NCBI RefSeq assembly: GCF_902806685.2
Contig: NC_048560.1
Location: 5,794,212 to 5,858,211 of the forward strand
Source of the DNA: Maniola hyperantus
Lineage: Eukaryota > Arthropoda > Insecta > Lepidoptera > Nymphalidae
Reading direction: 5' to 3'
DNA length: 64,000 bases
Shown one piece after another: positions 11,741 to 24,300 of the stretch; within the stretch, counting starts at the first letter, position 1; each line of letters opens with the position of its first letter. Both the position numbers and the translations under genes were made by a program. The notes beneath the pieces were generated by a model. That model searched no databases and was not told the DNA's origin. It saw nothing but the letters and a program-made list of their open reading frames with translations.

Positions 11741-11947
11741 GTTGTCCTAATACAACGCGATTAAGCGATTAACGCGAGCATGCGATGCGACCATCGAATG
11801 CTTACGTTAAATAGCTAGAACGCGAATAAGTGATCATCGCGTGAATTCTAATTAGGACACCTGTTCGAGATCAGTATGTTTGATCGCACGTTTGTAAAAC
11901 TCTCGCGAACTTGCGATCATCGTCCACTCACGTTGTATTAGGACAAC
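11741..11947. mobile_element. MITE with GTTGTCCTAATACAACG ends
   Basis: The inverted ends GTTGTCCTAATACAACG and CGTTGTATTAGGACAAC pair perfectly over 17 bp. The flanks read GGC on both sides, a possible 3-bp target duplication. The interior is rich in CGATCATCG-like short palindromes. Confidence 0.65.
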
Positions 11948-12304
11948 GGCGGCAACGCCTAATTTATACCATCGAGATGTAGGTACACATATTATATTAC
12001 GTTTGTTTACTTCGTCTTAGTCACAATGCCCTAGTCCTGTGGTTTTTCAGTCTGATTTTTAATTCAAATCATTTTATGAGGTTTGTAGCCTTTAGTATTT
12101 TGCTACCATTTTATAATCATAGTTTAGAATAATAACCAGACTAATTATTATTGAAAAGAAAATAAGTATTTAACGTAAATATTAGTCTAAATTCAATACT
12201 TTCGCGCGTGTCCTAATAAATATATTGTACTCCTAGGCAGACTTACATATGAATCCTACACGAGATTACATTTTATCATGTTAAGTAACGGATTATAAGT
12301 TATC
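11948..12304. other. Downstream region of the cuticular gene
   Basis: This is the stretch past the stop codon of the minus-strand cuticular gene and should hold its 3' UTR. I do not see a clear AATAAA on the minus strand here; an ATTAAA-like site near 12056-12062 is weak. Confidence 0.3.
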
Positions 12305-15300
12305 TTACAACTGTTCCTTATTTTTATTTATAGGCAATCCATCTAAACCAATCTCTGGACTAGGTATGAGAGGAGGTTTGAAACCGTATTCTATCCTCAA
12401 ATTGGTAACTTTAGGCGTTCTATCAGTTCTTCTTAGTCTTTCAGTGTAATCTCTGTTCTTTTCCCATTGGTCATTGTAATTTCTTATAGGTACAGGTCCG
12501 TAATAATTGGAGTTTCCTTTATTAAGCGAATTTGCGGATATTTGTTGATTTTTATTGTGTAAACTTGCATTTGAGTATTGGTAAGATGACGCGTACTGGT
12601 TCCCCCATTTATCCGAGTAAACTGGCGTAACATTTTGTAAGTTCTTCAAAATCTGAGCATTTGCGAGCTGTATTTGATAATTCCTTTGCGATTCAGCGTG
12701 CTGTTGTGTGCTTAAATCGTTATTTTGTACGTAACTTGGTAACGGTTGCTTGTATTGTTCTTGATTGTATCTTATATAATTTGCTACATTTGCTAGAGTA
12801 TCTTGGTTGATACCGTAAGTGTAAATCGTCTGTTTCTCCACTTTTTCAAACGGGTATGGAACGTCTGGCTTTTGTACGTTACTCCCGACTGGATAAGGAA
12901 CTTTAACCTCAATTGGAATATGAACAGGGTACGGAACTTTTCTCTCTACAATTCTGTCAACAGGATACGGCACTCTTTTCTCTACTGGATAAGGTTTGTC
13001 CACGTATTTCGTAATAACTACTGGCTTCTCGATGATTTTTTCAACTACAGTTTTTACTGGATAGGGGACTTTTACAGGAACTTTTCTCTCGACAACTCGT
13101 TGCACTGTAACAGGATACGGAACTTTCTTCTCAACGATGCGATCTACTGGATAAGGTTTTGGAACGTGTACATGAACCGGCACTGGTATCCTTTTCTCAA
13201 CGGGATAAGGAACGGGAACTTTGACTTCGTGCCGAACTGGGTAAGGAACTTGTTTCTCTACAGGATAAGGCACTGGAACTTCTTTCTCGACAATTTTCTC
13301 CACAGGGACAGGTCTTTCCACTGGGACAGCAACTGGCACAGGAGTTTCAATATGAACTGGGTATAAAACTTTCTTCTCTACAGGAACTTGGATACCGATA
13401 GGTATTCCCACAGGAGTTGGGATAGGTATAGGATGGACATATTCTTTTTCAACAACCTTTTCTATCGGGTAAGGAACGTGTACAGGACGATCGACATACA
13501 CTTTATGTTCTACAGGATATGGCACTCGTACTTCTACAGGATAAGGTTGGAGTACTTCAACGGGATATGGCTTGTCCACATATTTGGTAACTTCCACAGG
13601 TTTTTCGACTATCCTTTCATAATGCACTGGAACGGGAACTGGCCTGTCTACCGGCACATGTTTGACTACCTCCACTGGTTCCGGATAAGGAACTTTCTTC
13701 TCAATAAAACGATCTACATATGTAGTCACTGGTACTTGTTTTTCAATTATTATAGGCTGAATTATATTCCTATTATTTTCTGAATTATAGTAGTTTGCAT
13801 ATCCATTACTGTTGCTATTTGCGTGTACCTGTACTTCTGATCGAATATTTTCGCTAGGTTCTAATGTTTCCTTTAAATCATCACCGTTATTATTTTCATA
13901 AAAATCTGAGTTTTGGTTTTCTTGATTACGATTATACTGCACATTTTTATTCGAATCAAAATTCTGCAAGTACTTTTGATATATAGATTTATATACTCCG
14001 AATGGATTTTCTTTATTATTTCTTCCTTCATCTAAATACTCGTGGTATTCGACGTCATTTATATGTGTTATCTCTACGGGTAGAGATTCCTGAATTTCTA
14101 CTGTTGTTTTTTCATTTTCTGGATTTTCAACGGCTTTTTCTATAAATTCACTATCAGAAACTTCATGATCGTCAACTGTATTAAAAATCTCTGAACTGTT
14201 TGAGTTTAATAACCTCAAAGCAACTGTTATGGGTGTTAAGTAGTTTTGACTTATAGGCCTTGGAGTTATGTTAACCAAATCTTCACCTGATTTATTTTCT
14301 TCATTTTTATCCATATTATTTTCATCTAAACTGTTTCTAACGCCAACTATTTCATATCCATCTCGTATGTATGGTACCATAGTTGATACTAGATTATTAA
14401 CAATTTGTTGCTTATAATTACCGTATTTAGGATCAGCAACAATTATCGGAGAGGAAAATTTATAATCGTTATTAGTTGTTTCATAAGATTGTTCTCTGAA
14501 ATTATGTTTGGGATGTTCTACTCTACTATCGACTATATTTCCGAACTTTGCTGAGACAGTTATTCTGCTTCTTGGCTTAGCTTGTTTCTGTCCATTATAA
14601 ACAATGTTTTTGGAATTTAACCGACGTTTAGGTTTGATATAGTCATCACCATAACCGGTAAAACCTCTTTCTGCTGCGTGATTAATTCTCAGAAGATCCT
14701 CATTTGATATAAGATCCTGAGTAGAAGCAACCAGTCTTGATATACCTTCTTCTTCAGTAAAACTTACAGGTTTAGAAGTTGTACTGTGATTAATTTCTGT
14801 AGAATAATAATATCTTTCACTCCGATCATCCGGTCGATCAATTTTATAATTGTTGGACCCTTGATTTGTCTGCTTATTATACTCTCGATCACCAAAATTA
14901 CCATGAACACTAAATTCTTTATATGAAGGCTTACTAGTGCTAAAATTAATATCTTTTTGTAGATTATGTACATGTCTACCTTGCAAATTATTATTATCAT
15001 TTAGATCATCGTTCGGGCAATTATGATCTTTAAACACACGCACTACTGGTCCATTCTCTTTGGTTTCAATTATTTCTTCATTATTTCCTGAAGTTTCCCT
15101 AGTATTCGATAGGGTTTCTTGTTTATTCCCTGTATTCTGTCTATCGTCTCTTGTATGTTCTCCGTTTAGTTTATAAAACGAGGGCGTTGGATCAGGGCTC
15201 TCAGCGAAATAAAAGTTATGTACAGGATTGTTAGGGATGACTTGGAAGAAATGATTTTGTACAGGATACTGTCCTCGAAGAAGGAGTAACTGTACAGGGG

Positions 15301-15379
15301 TACCATCTTGTAAATCGGTTTCTCGTGATGCTTGCGTTCCGTTGTTCGAGTCTTGTTGGTTGAACAATTGTGGTGGTAT
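12305..15379 (-). CDS. Last exon of the cuticular gene (Asn-rich region and PYPVEK array)
   Basis: The acceptor is TTATTCCAG directly before ATACCACCACAATTG; the upstream continuation of the open frame to 15391 is intron. The exon has 1024 codons. The first half is rich in Asn, Glu, Ser and Tyr and lacks a known domain. From about 13760 to 12850 it carries degenerate units of PYPVEK, VPYPV, PVPVEK and IVEKKV in which Pro-Val pairs alternate with charged Lys/Glu. A Gln/Asn-rich end follows. The reverse strand of this array is open over long stretches (12803-13366 and 13388-13783), a by-product of its codon bias. Confidence 0.85.
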   Translation of the reverse strand: MPPQLFNQQDSNNGTQASRETDLQDGTPVQLLLLRGQYPVQNHFFQVIPNNPVHNFYFAESPDPTPSFYKLNGEHTRDDRQNTGNKQETLSNTRETSGNNEEIIETKENGPVVRVFKDHNCPNDDLNDNNNLQGRHVHNLQKDINFSTSKPSYKEFSVHGNFGDREYNKQTNQGSNNYKIDRPDDRSERYYYSTEINHSTTSKPVSFTEEEGISRLVASTQDLISNEDLLRINHAAERGFTGYGDDYIKPKRRLNSKNIVYNGQKQAKPRSRITVSAKFGNIVDSRVEHPKHNFREQSYETTNNDYKFSSPIIVADPKYGNYKQQIVNNLVSTMVPYIRDGYEIVGVRNSLDENNMDKNEENKSGEDLVNITPRPISQNYLTPITVALRLLNSNSSEIFNTVDDHEVSDSEFIEKAVENPENEKTTVEIQESLPVEITHINDVEYHEYLDEGRNNKENPFGVYKSIYQKYLQNFDSNKNVQYNRNQENQNSDFYENNNGDDLKETLEPSENIRSEVQVHANSNSNGYANYYNSENNRNIIQPIIIEKQVPVTTYVDRFIEKKVPYPEPVEVVKHVPVDRPVPVPVHYERIVEKPVEVTKYVDKPYPVEVLQPYPVEVRVPYPVEHKVYVDRPVHVPYPIEKVVEKEYVHPIPIPTPVGIPIGIQVPVEKKVLYPVHIETPVPVAVPVERPVPVEKIVEKEVPVPYPVEKQVPYPVRHEVKVPVPYPVEKRIPVPVHVHVPKPYPVDRIVEKKVPYPVTVQRVVERKVPVKVPYPVKTVVEKIIEKPVVITKYVDKPYPVEKRVPYPVDRIVERKVPYPVHIPIEVKVPYPVGSNVQKPDVPYPFEKVEKQTIYTYGINQDTLANVANYIRYNQEQYKQPLPSYVQNNDLSTQQHAESQRNYQIQLANAQILKNLQNVTPVYSDKWGNQYASSYQYSNASLHNKNQQISANSLNKGNSNYYGPVPIRNYNDQWEKNRDYTERLRRTDRTPKVTNLRIEYGFKPPLIPSPEIGLDGLPINKNKEQL

Positions 15380-18300
15380 CTGGAATAACAAAGTAATTTG
15401 GATTTTAGAATAATTAAATGTTTACTATATCAACTGGTTCTTTAGTGGAAGATCTCTGGCGTAGCGGCACAAATAAGTTCTAGGTAATACGTATAAGGTT
15501 CTACTAGACTAGACCCATGGTTAATAGTCAATATTAATAGGCCCTCGTAAGAATTTCGCAAGATAATATTATGTACTTGATAAGTGTTATGAAAATAATG
15601 TGAAAGTGTGAATATCACACCTATATTATAAATGCAAAAGTGTGTTTGTTTGTTGGTTTGTCCTTCAATCACGCCGCAATGGAGCAACGGACTGACGTGA
15701 TTTTTGGCATGTAAAGGCCTAGGGGGTGACAGAAGACTATTTTTTATCCCGGAAAATAAAAAAATTCCCACGCGATTTTTAAATTCTAAATCCACACGGA
15801 TGAAGTCGTGGGCATCAGCTAGTCTATTATAAAACGATTATCATCATCATAATCAACCCATTGCCGGCTCACTACAAAGCACGGGTCTCCTCTCAGAGTA
15901 AGAAGGGTTTTGGCCATAATCTACCACGCCGGCCAAGTGCGGATTGGCACTGGTTTTGAGAACATTATGGAGAACTCTCAGGCATGCAGGTTCTTACGAT
16001 TTTTTTCTTCACCGGTTAAGCAAGCGATATATTTTAATTACTTAAAACGCACATAACTCTGAAAAGTCAGACGTACGTGCCCGGGATCGAACCCCCGACC
16101 TCCGATTAAGAGGTTAGGACACCACTAGGCTTTCACAGTTTGGAACGATCAGATGACGATGGATAATACCTATAAACCAACCTGCGAAGTTAGCTGAAGA
16201 GCGCGCTCCCCCAGCGCAAAGTTGGTGGTGTGCAGGTGGTCGTGGTCACTGGTGGTGACCGCCACGGCGCCGTGGTAGCCGCTGCCGTCCGCCACGTAGC
16301 GGACGCGCTGCTCTGCCTGGAACCAAATAGAATAGGAAGGTCTTTTATTCAAATAAAATTTTATGAATAGCCTATAACAGTCCACAGCTGGACTAAATGC
16401 TTTTCCAACGGGAGGGTTTGCCCATAATCATTACGCTCGCTGGGCAGATGCGTTGGTGATCGCAGTAGATGATATGCTGCCCGTTCTCCATTATCCCTTA
16501 GGGCGTTTGTGCACTTATCCGTATTCGGTTCATATCCGTGATTGTTCGAAGTAGTCGTCATACAAATATTGACATTCGATTTGTATTTTTTTGACGGATC
16601 CGTAAAATTACGGATGAGTGCACAAACGTCCTTAGTCGCCTACCGTCCGCGGGACGAGAAGGGGTGTTGATAACCTGTATTCTAATCTTTCTTCAGCACA
16701 CGGCACCAAAAGTAAGTACCTACTTTAGAATCGTCAAATACATCTACCACTACTTAGGAATGCCTTTCCAACTGAGACTAGTAATCTATTCCCCTTGCCC
16801 CTCCAACTAAGCGTAAAGCTTAGCTATAAATAGGTACGACAGTGCAACGGGTGAGGTTTGAACCGCTGACCTTTCGAATTTCCTGATTTCGGACCTGCCC
16901 TGAAAAAGACGCATTATGTGGTAATGATTCAAGCACTATAGTATACCGTTCGGTAATATAATTTTTATCATGAAGCTCTAAGAAACACTAACCTCTGGCA
17001 ACTTAACAAAGTAGTGGCCCACGGTGCCCGGCCCCGCCTGTGTCATCTGCCACCCCCATTGCACGGCAGCAGTGTTCGCAGCGATCTGTAATTCAAATGG
17101 ACTCAAGTAAGATATTTTTAGGGTAGGTACCTACCTTTAAAAGAAAACAGGAATCCTAAGAGCGAACGCGCACCACGGTAAATTTCCGTTCGTTTTTCGC
17201 AAGCAAAATCTGTGAACTATAGAACTATATAGAAGCGCGTGCAATGCGGTCCACGTTTCAGCATCATAGTGTGAGGACGGGAAGGTTACTGGTTAAAAAC
17301 TTTCGTTTTCAGGAATTGAGGAGTTGATTTGACTCAATTTTCCCAAAAGCTACCCAACCTGCCTGTAGTTAGCAACCTCCTGGCAAAGCCGTGTCGCCAA
17401 GCGATTCCGTTACGCTGCCTGCCGTATATAAACCAAAGGGCTAAGTATATGGGTTTAATAAAAACTGCCATAAAGCGGTATGGTAGTTTTCATTATATCT
17501 TAGACTGCATCGTCACCAGCAGGTTAGATTTTAGTAAAGGGCTGAATTGATTCTGAATAAAAAAATAAGTTACAGTTTTTGCAATTCACGAAGGCGAGTG
17601 GCTCATGCTTGTGTTTAAGTCGTATCGGTATAAGTATACGTACGTACGTTACGCACACATTCAGTGTACGTTGTACACTGAATGTGTGCGTTTGCGAGCG
17701 CTTGCTCGCGACTGATTGGTCCGACATGCACGCACACTTACGCAATGCCCGTGTATCCGACGTAACCACAAGTAAAGTCCACTCGCCTTCGTGAATTGCA
17801 AGAACTGTAATAAGTACATGCCTACCTAGTAGGTACCTACTACTAACATTAATCTAAATACCCAGCAAGTGTTGCGTAAAGTATAATTTTCTTGAGATAA
17901 ATCACTAGTATCTCGTATAATTAACTATGATTAAATGTTTCAATTACAGCCTATTCCAAAGCTTAATGATCAACTGAGAATTAGTTACAGATTAATGGCT
18001 ATAGTGAACTGGGATGTTACGTAACAAGTAGGGTACACACGGCTGCAAATAATGATGAAGAAAAATAATTTAAGTCACTTTTCTTTTGCGAAGAAATATT
18101 GTCTATATACAGTATACTTATATTATAAAATAGAGGAGTAAAGTTTGTAAGATTGCTTGTAAGAAATAATCTCTGGAACTACCTACTGAACCGATTTCGA
18201 AAATTCTTTCACCAGTAGAAAGCTACATTACTCCGAGTGACATCAGTAACTACCCATATTATAAATGTATAAGTGTGTTTGTTGGTTGGTTTGTTGGTTT

Positions 18301-21300
18301 GTCCTTCAATCACGTCGCAACAGAGCAATGGATCGACGTGATTTTTTACATGGGTATAGTTAAGGACCTAAGGAGTGACATAGGTTACTTTTTACCCCGG
18401 GATATCTAATAGTTCCCACGGGATTTTTAGAAATCTAAATCCACGCGTACGAAGTCACGGGCATCAGCTAGTAGGCTATATTTTATTTTCAAAAAAATTA
18501 GAGATCCCTACAAAAATTGTAATAAGCTACCTAATTATGGGTTGGGTCATGGACCATCTGTTTAACCCATTTTGATGAAATGTGGTACGGAGATAGCTTG
18601 TATCCGTATATCGTAGGGGACGGACCAGTTTTATCCCGGAAAATCAAGAGAGTTTAAAAAACTACTAAATCCACGCAGACGAAATGTAATCACTATCCAT
18701 ATTATAAATACAAAAGTGTGTTTGTTAATTGGTTTGTCGTTCATATGTTTGACATGATTTTTGCATGGGTATTGTTTAAGACGTGGAGGCGACATAGGCT
18801 ACTTTTTATCGCGGAAAATCAAAGAGATTTTTAAAATCCTAAATCCACGCGAATGAAGTCGCGGGCATCAGCTGGTTATTTCGTATCAACGTACAGATTT
18901 CTTTAGACCACTGTACACTCTAACGGAGACCGAGTTCCGACTATCGGACTACAAAAAGTAGGTCTACAGTTCTACACCCACCAAAACGATGTTAAATTTT
19001 CAACGCATAATTTCATTCTAAAGTTATGCTTATGACGTAACAATAATAGTTTGAATGTTAGTTTTTTAACACGATTGGTTACGACATTTCGTCTGAAGAT
19101 ATAAGGTACACCTACCTATTTGAATAACATGCAATAATGTGATGAAGATTATTTACGAGTCGGTAGGTAACATGCAATGTGAGTTGTGACGGCAATGTGT
19201 TTATAAAGTGTTTATCTTAGATGGAAAAGATCATATTTTGCGAAATTGGGGTTAAACGAGTACTATGTGTACAATATACTTCACATATGTGCATTAATGT
19301 TTATTCGGCTTCGACACTGTTGCGTCTTCATCCGTGATGAGTTTGCTGTTGAAATGGTGTTTTATCATGTAGTGTCTGTATGTAGTGCTATTCTTGCGGT
19401 CCTCTATAAGCATTATTACTGCTTATAGAGCAAACAAGCTTATGCTCGCGACTTCGTCCGCGTGGACTACTGTAATATGTACGAATTGACAGTTTAAACG
19501 TAGCATGTTCATATTAGCTGTAACATAAAAATGCAACTCCTCAATATAAGTAGGTTGCCTGCACATCGGATTGAAAGAGACGTGATGCAAAATTATGTCT
19601 GTTAAGTAGTTAAGCAATACGATTAAGACAATAGTATGTAAGATTTCTTTATTGGTATTGTTAGTCCATAAGTTTGGTAGATCATAAGCCGGCTCTGAGT
19701 AAACATCTTTCACGGTTACCGCATTTTATTATTACCTACGGTCTCAACATACTTCATGGCGACCCTGCCAGGATGGATTTTGGACAGGCATGTCAAAAGA
19801 TGTTGCTCAGTACGTTAACGAATGCAAACAATGCAAGTTACAAAAATATGCAAACAGACAGGTTAGAGAACCTTTAGTTATAACTTCAACGGCCAATAGT
19901 GCCTTTGAGCGTGTAAGTATGGATATTATGGGTCCTTTGCCGCGAGACGACGATGACTATAGGTATATACTTACCCTGCAGTGTGACTTATCAAAATTCG
20001 TAGAAGCTTACCCGCTACAACGCAAGGACACGGAAAGCGTAGCAAAAGCCTTCGTCAATAACTTTATTCTAAGATTTGGGAAGCCACTAGAGATCATTTC
20101 TGACCAGGGGTCTGAATTTTTATCATCCACGATGAGAGAAGTATGTGAATTACTGCATATTCAAAAATTAAATTCAACATCATACCATCATGAAACAATA
20201 GGCAGTTTAGAAAATACACACAAAAATCTTGGTTCATACCTTAGAATTCAATGCGAGAAGAATAAAAACAATTGGAGTAGTTGGTTACCCTATTGGTGTT
20301 TTAGCTTCAATACTACAGTGCACACCGAAACGAAATACACACCTTTTGAATTAGTTTTTGGTAAACAATGCTCTCTACCGAATAATTTAGAGAGTGGTAT
20401 CGACCCTCTGTATAACTACGATAGTTACCCGTTAGAAATGAAATTTAGGCTCCAAAAAGCACAACATGATGCCAGAGAGAATTTAATCCAAAGTAAATTA
20501 CTAAGAAAACACCAGTACGACAAGAAATGTAACCCTATAACCTATAATCAAGGCAATTTAGTTTTAATTAAGAATTTTTTGGGATAGTTAGATAGCGTGT
20601 ATAAAGGCCCTTACGAAGTGGTAGAAAAAGTTGCACCAAATGTAAAAATCATTAAAAATGGAAAAGAGTATTTAGTACATAAGAATAATACAAAACTGTT
20701 TAGAATTAGTGACTAAAAAAAATTGTATGTGTTAATTATAATTTGTAACATTTGTGAATCACCTTTTTTTCAATTCCAGCGTCTAAACATTTTTTTTTTC
20801 TTTTAAGGGGAGGGGTAACCGCATACATTTTCAGGGGAGTTGTAATATGTACGAATTGACAGTTTAAACGTAGCATGTTCATATTAGCTGTAACATAAAA
20901 ATGCAACTCCTCAATATAAGTAGGTTGCCTGCACATCGGATTGAAAGAGAGGTGATGCAAAATTATGTCTGTTAAGTAGTTAAGCAATACGATTAAGACA
21001 ATAGTATGTAAGATTTCTTTATTGGTATTGTTAGTCCATAAGTTTGGTAGATCATAAGCCGGCTCTGAGTAAACATCTTTCACGGTTACCGCATTTTATT
21101 ATTACCTACGGTCTCAACATACTTCACTACACACAAACCCCTATTTCACCCCCTAGGAGTTGAATTTTCAAAAATCCTTTTTTAGCGAATGCCTAGGTCA
21201 TAATAGCTATCTGCATGCCCAGCCCGATCCGTCCAGTAGTTTGAGTTGTGCGTTGATAGATCAGTCAATCAGTCAGTCACCTTTTCCTTTTATATATTTA

Positions 21301-24300
21301 GATAACCCAGGACCGCCAGACGCTTCTTATTTTCTGACAAAACGTTCGGGATAGAGTAGTTAAGTGTAGTTTAATTTTACTTAACGTCATATTTATCCGC
21401 GCGGCAGAAAATATTATACATCGACCTTTAGAAAGAGATAGGGGTTTCGTAGAGCGTTGTCTCTATCGTTAAGACCTACAAAACGGCACATAGGTATGAG
21501 TGACAGAGCCAACGCACTACAAAGCCGAAATCTCATTCTAAACGTCGATGTACAATATTTCTTGCCGGCTACTGTATTTATGTAAATACGTTACTCACTT
21601 TTCTTAAAATCTGAGTACCTACCTACTGATTTAATGTCTGTTTTACAGAATTTTATTAATAATCAATTTTATCAGACACTTTCCGTCTGACGCTTAAAAG
21701 CTCGCAAAGAAATAACATAAGTACTTATCGTAATTTTTTTAAAGATAATACTCAGCAAACATACGTTAAAATTAATAGGTACCTACTCAACTTTAGGAAA
21801 AGTAAGTACACCTATCTAATATTTCTAAGTCGAAAAATAGTATCAAAGAATGCTCAATCACCCTTACACATTCGTACCTACCTACTCATAACATAGGTTC
21901 AACAATACATACATACGTAGATTCGAACACTTGATTCTAGAATATAATATAATCTAAAAACAGGTTTCAAAGGTATTCCTCAGCGTCATTCGTAAAGGGC
22001 AGTGAATGCGGGAACTTTCGTATAGGCCTATCCTACGCGGTTTTTAGGGTTCGGTATCGCCAGAGAAAAAGGAACCCTTATAGGATCACTTCGTTGTCTG
22101 TTCATCTGTCGTGTCTGTCAAGACCCGTCAAGGAATCAAAACCTATAGGGTACTTCCCGTTAGTCTAGAATCATGGCGTCAGTGAATTTCTAACAGTGCG
22201 TAAGTCGAAAAAGTCTACTTTACAGGAGTGTTGTAATAAAACTGTATGAAATATTCGTTAGCAACCCCTGATGTATAATATTTTGAAAAAAGTTTAAAAT
22301 GAAGTTATTGGCGAAATAAAAGACGTTTTATAAATAAAATTTCTTTAACAATTAAGGTTTTGTCATGACTTCATCGAATCGCATGCAAAAAATGACTTAT
22401 AATGCATAAAATTTAACTAACCTCACAAATTTGTATGTCACTCTCATATCAAAAATACGATTTTAGTCCTTATTTTAAAGGTGAAACGTGCTTTTGACAT
22501 GACAGTTGACCCGTAGAGTTAGAATGGCGCATGAGGAGTCATTTTTACGGACTATACGCACAGTTAGAACTTCACTGACGATGGGCAGGTAGCAAAAGGA
22601 AATGGAAAAATCCGAAAACCGTGAATTTGTAGTTACATCCCAAAAAAAAAAAGAGCTATTTCTTGTACGATGGCACAGAACCCTACGTGTGCGAATTCGA
22701 CTCGCACTTGACAGGTTTTTTTTCTCATCGCACCACTTTTACTTTCCAAGCTATGCGATACGCTATTTCCTTTAGACTAGTTTGAAATGACTCGATATAA
22801 TGTAGCTAAGCCATGTAATATGTAATCGTCATGTAATGATAATGGTTAAGGAAATGGTTCATAATATGTTATAATGTAGTTGGTTATTACCTGAGATTTG
22901 CGGTGGTTTTAAGGGTGACCGGTGACGGTACCTCAAAGGTAACAAAAAAGTATGCCTTTTGGCGTGGAGACCTTGGGGCCAGAGGCATCTCTAGCCCTTG
23001 TGGCGCCCGTGTGCAACCAGTACCCTGGCGCCCTCTAGTCTAGTAGGAGCAGGGTCAAAATGGAATACTAACAGTTATATTTTCAAACGGAAATTCGGAT
23101 GCAAATGGTGCAAATTTTAATGATGATTTTAAATGATGACGGCGTCGGCCATAACACGGGCGCAGGGTCTTTGAGAGCGCCGGCATCGACGCATCTTTGG
23201 AGGTGTCGCATAAGAGGGCGCCCGGCGCCCCCTTAGACCCGGCGCCCGTGTGCGCCGCACACCCTGCACCATAGGTAAAGACGCCTCTGCTTGGGGCCGT
23301 GGGGCCCGAGGGCTCGAGTTTTTTTCAGCGAATTTCGAAAAGGGTTATCGAGTCGAGTTACCGTTGACTAAGAATTAGTTTGGCCATCCAAAGGGGTAAT
23401 GCTGCCAGCATCTTAGGTACAAATGCCTCGCTGCGCTGGTCTCGATGAGAGTTTAGATTTAATTTAATTTAATTTATATATGTGTTAATCCAAAGTATAA
23501 TTTATATCTTCATTCCAAATTTCAGCCAAATCTGCGTAGTACTTTTTGCATAAAAGAATAACACACATACAAACTTTCGTTTTTATAATAATAGTGTGAT
23601 GTGATTATCTGAATTCTGATTTCCAGAGAGTCTACTATTGGAACCTTCTAATCTCTATAATCTGTATTGTCAAGAAAAATGGTGAAGTTAATTTGAAAAG
23701 AAAGTGAATTTATATGTTATAGCTTTTAATAACAATATTAGATTTATTGAGTCCGATTATTTATCTGGCGGACTTTTACTTTTAATTTGGTTTATATAAG
23801 ACACCTTCTCATATAGGTTTTTATCACGACTTTTCGCCATGGTACTTAAGGCGAAATGGGATATCTGGGCCGCCCGAGCGCGTAGCACGCTTTTTTTTAA
23901 TATTTATATTTAAAATTCTATGTGCTCTGTTATCATAAAATAATATCGTAATCCCTTAGTGTTTAAAAAGTTGAACGTAAATACCAAATTTTATTGAAAT
24001 TTGTTTTATATCAATCGAATAAAACTGGTTTTAGTAAGTAGTTTGAGCTGTGCGTTGATAGATCAGTCAGTTAGTCAGTCAGCTTTTCATTTTATATACC
24101 TAATTATGTAGATTAAAGATTAATTATTATTAAGTCAACTTCAAACTGAAAGTTCGAGGGTTGCAAGCGCTTTCTGGTTTGAGAAGAAGCCCAAAACAAA
24201 ACTTGAAAACTTATAACAGTTCGAATAATCTCCGTGGATGGACACATGTCATGGTAAATAATAGATACCTATAACTTCTGTGATTGTGGTGCCGGAAATC

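Larger units (their letters stand above)
19437..21304 (-). mobile_element. Type-B Helitron split by an LTR element
   Basis: The left piece, 19437-19470, begins AAGCTTATGCTCGCGACTTC (a Helitron 3' end on the minus strand). The right piece, 21131-21304, continues with CCCCTATTTCACCCCC and ends CCTTTTCCTTTTATATA. Joining them at the CTAC duplication gives the normal type-B order seen at 35717 and 62609. The LTR element therefore landed in an existing Helitron. Confidence 0.75.

Noticed and set aside
11322..11772. Overlapping frames on both strands in a GC-richer segment
   Set aside because: No signal peptide, known motif or consistent splice sites; the length fits chance in GC-rich DNA.
12803..13783. 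Plus-strand frames of 187 and 131 codons
   Set aside because: They are exact antisense of the PYPVEK array and reflect its codon bias. No start context or domain.
17524..17794. Frames of 71 and 81 codons on opposite strands
   Set aside because: They lie across a MITE with long inverted ends and mirror each other.
19423..21083. Minus-strand frames of 96 and 115 codons with identical starts
   Set aside because: Both are antisense of the LTRs, which is why they are the same.
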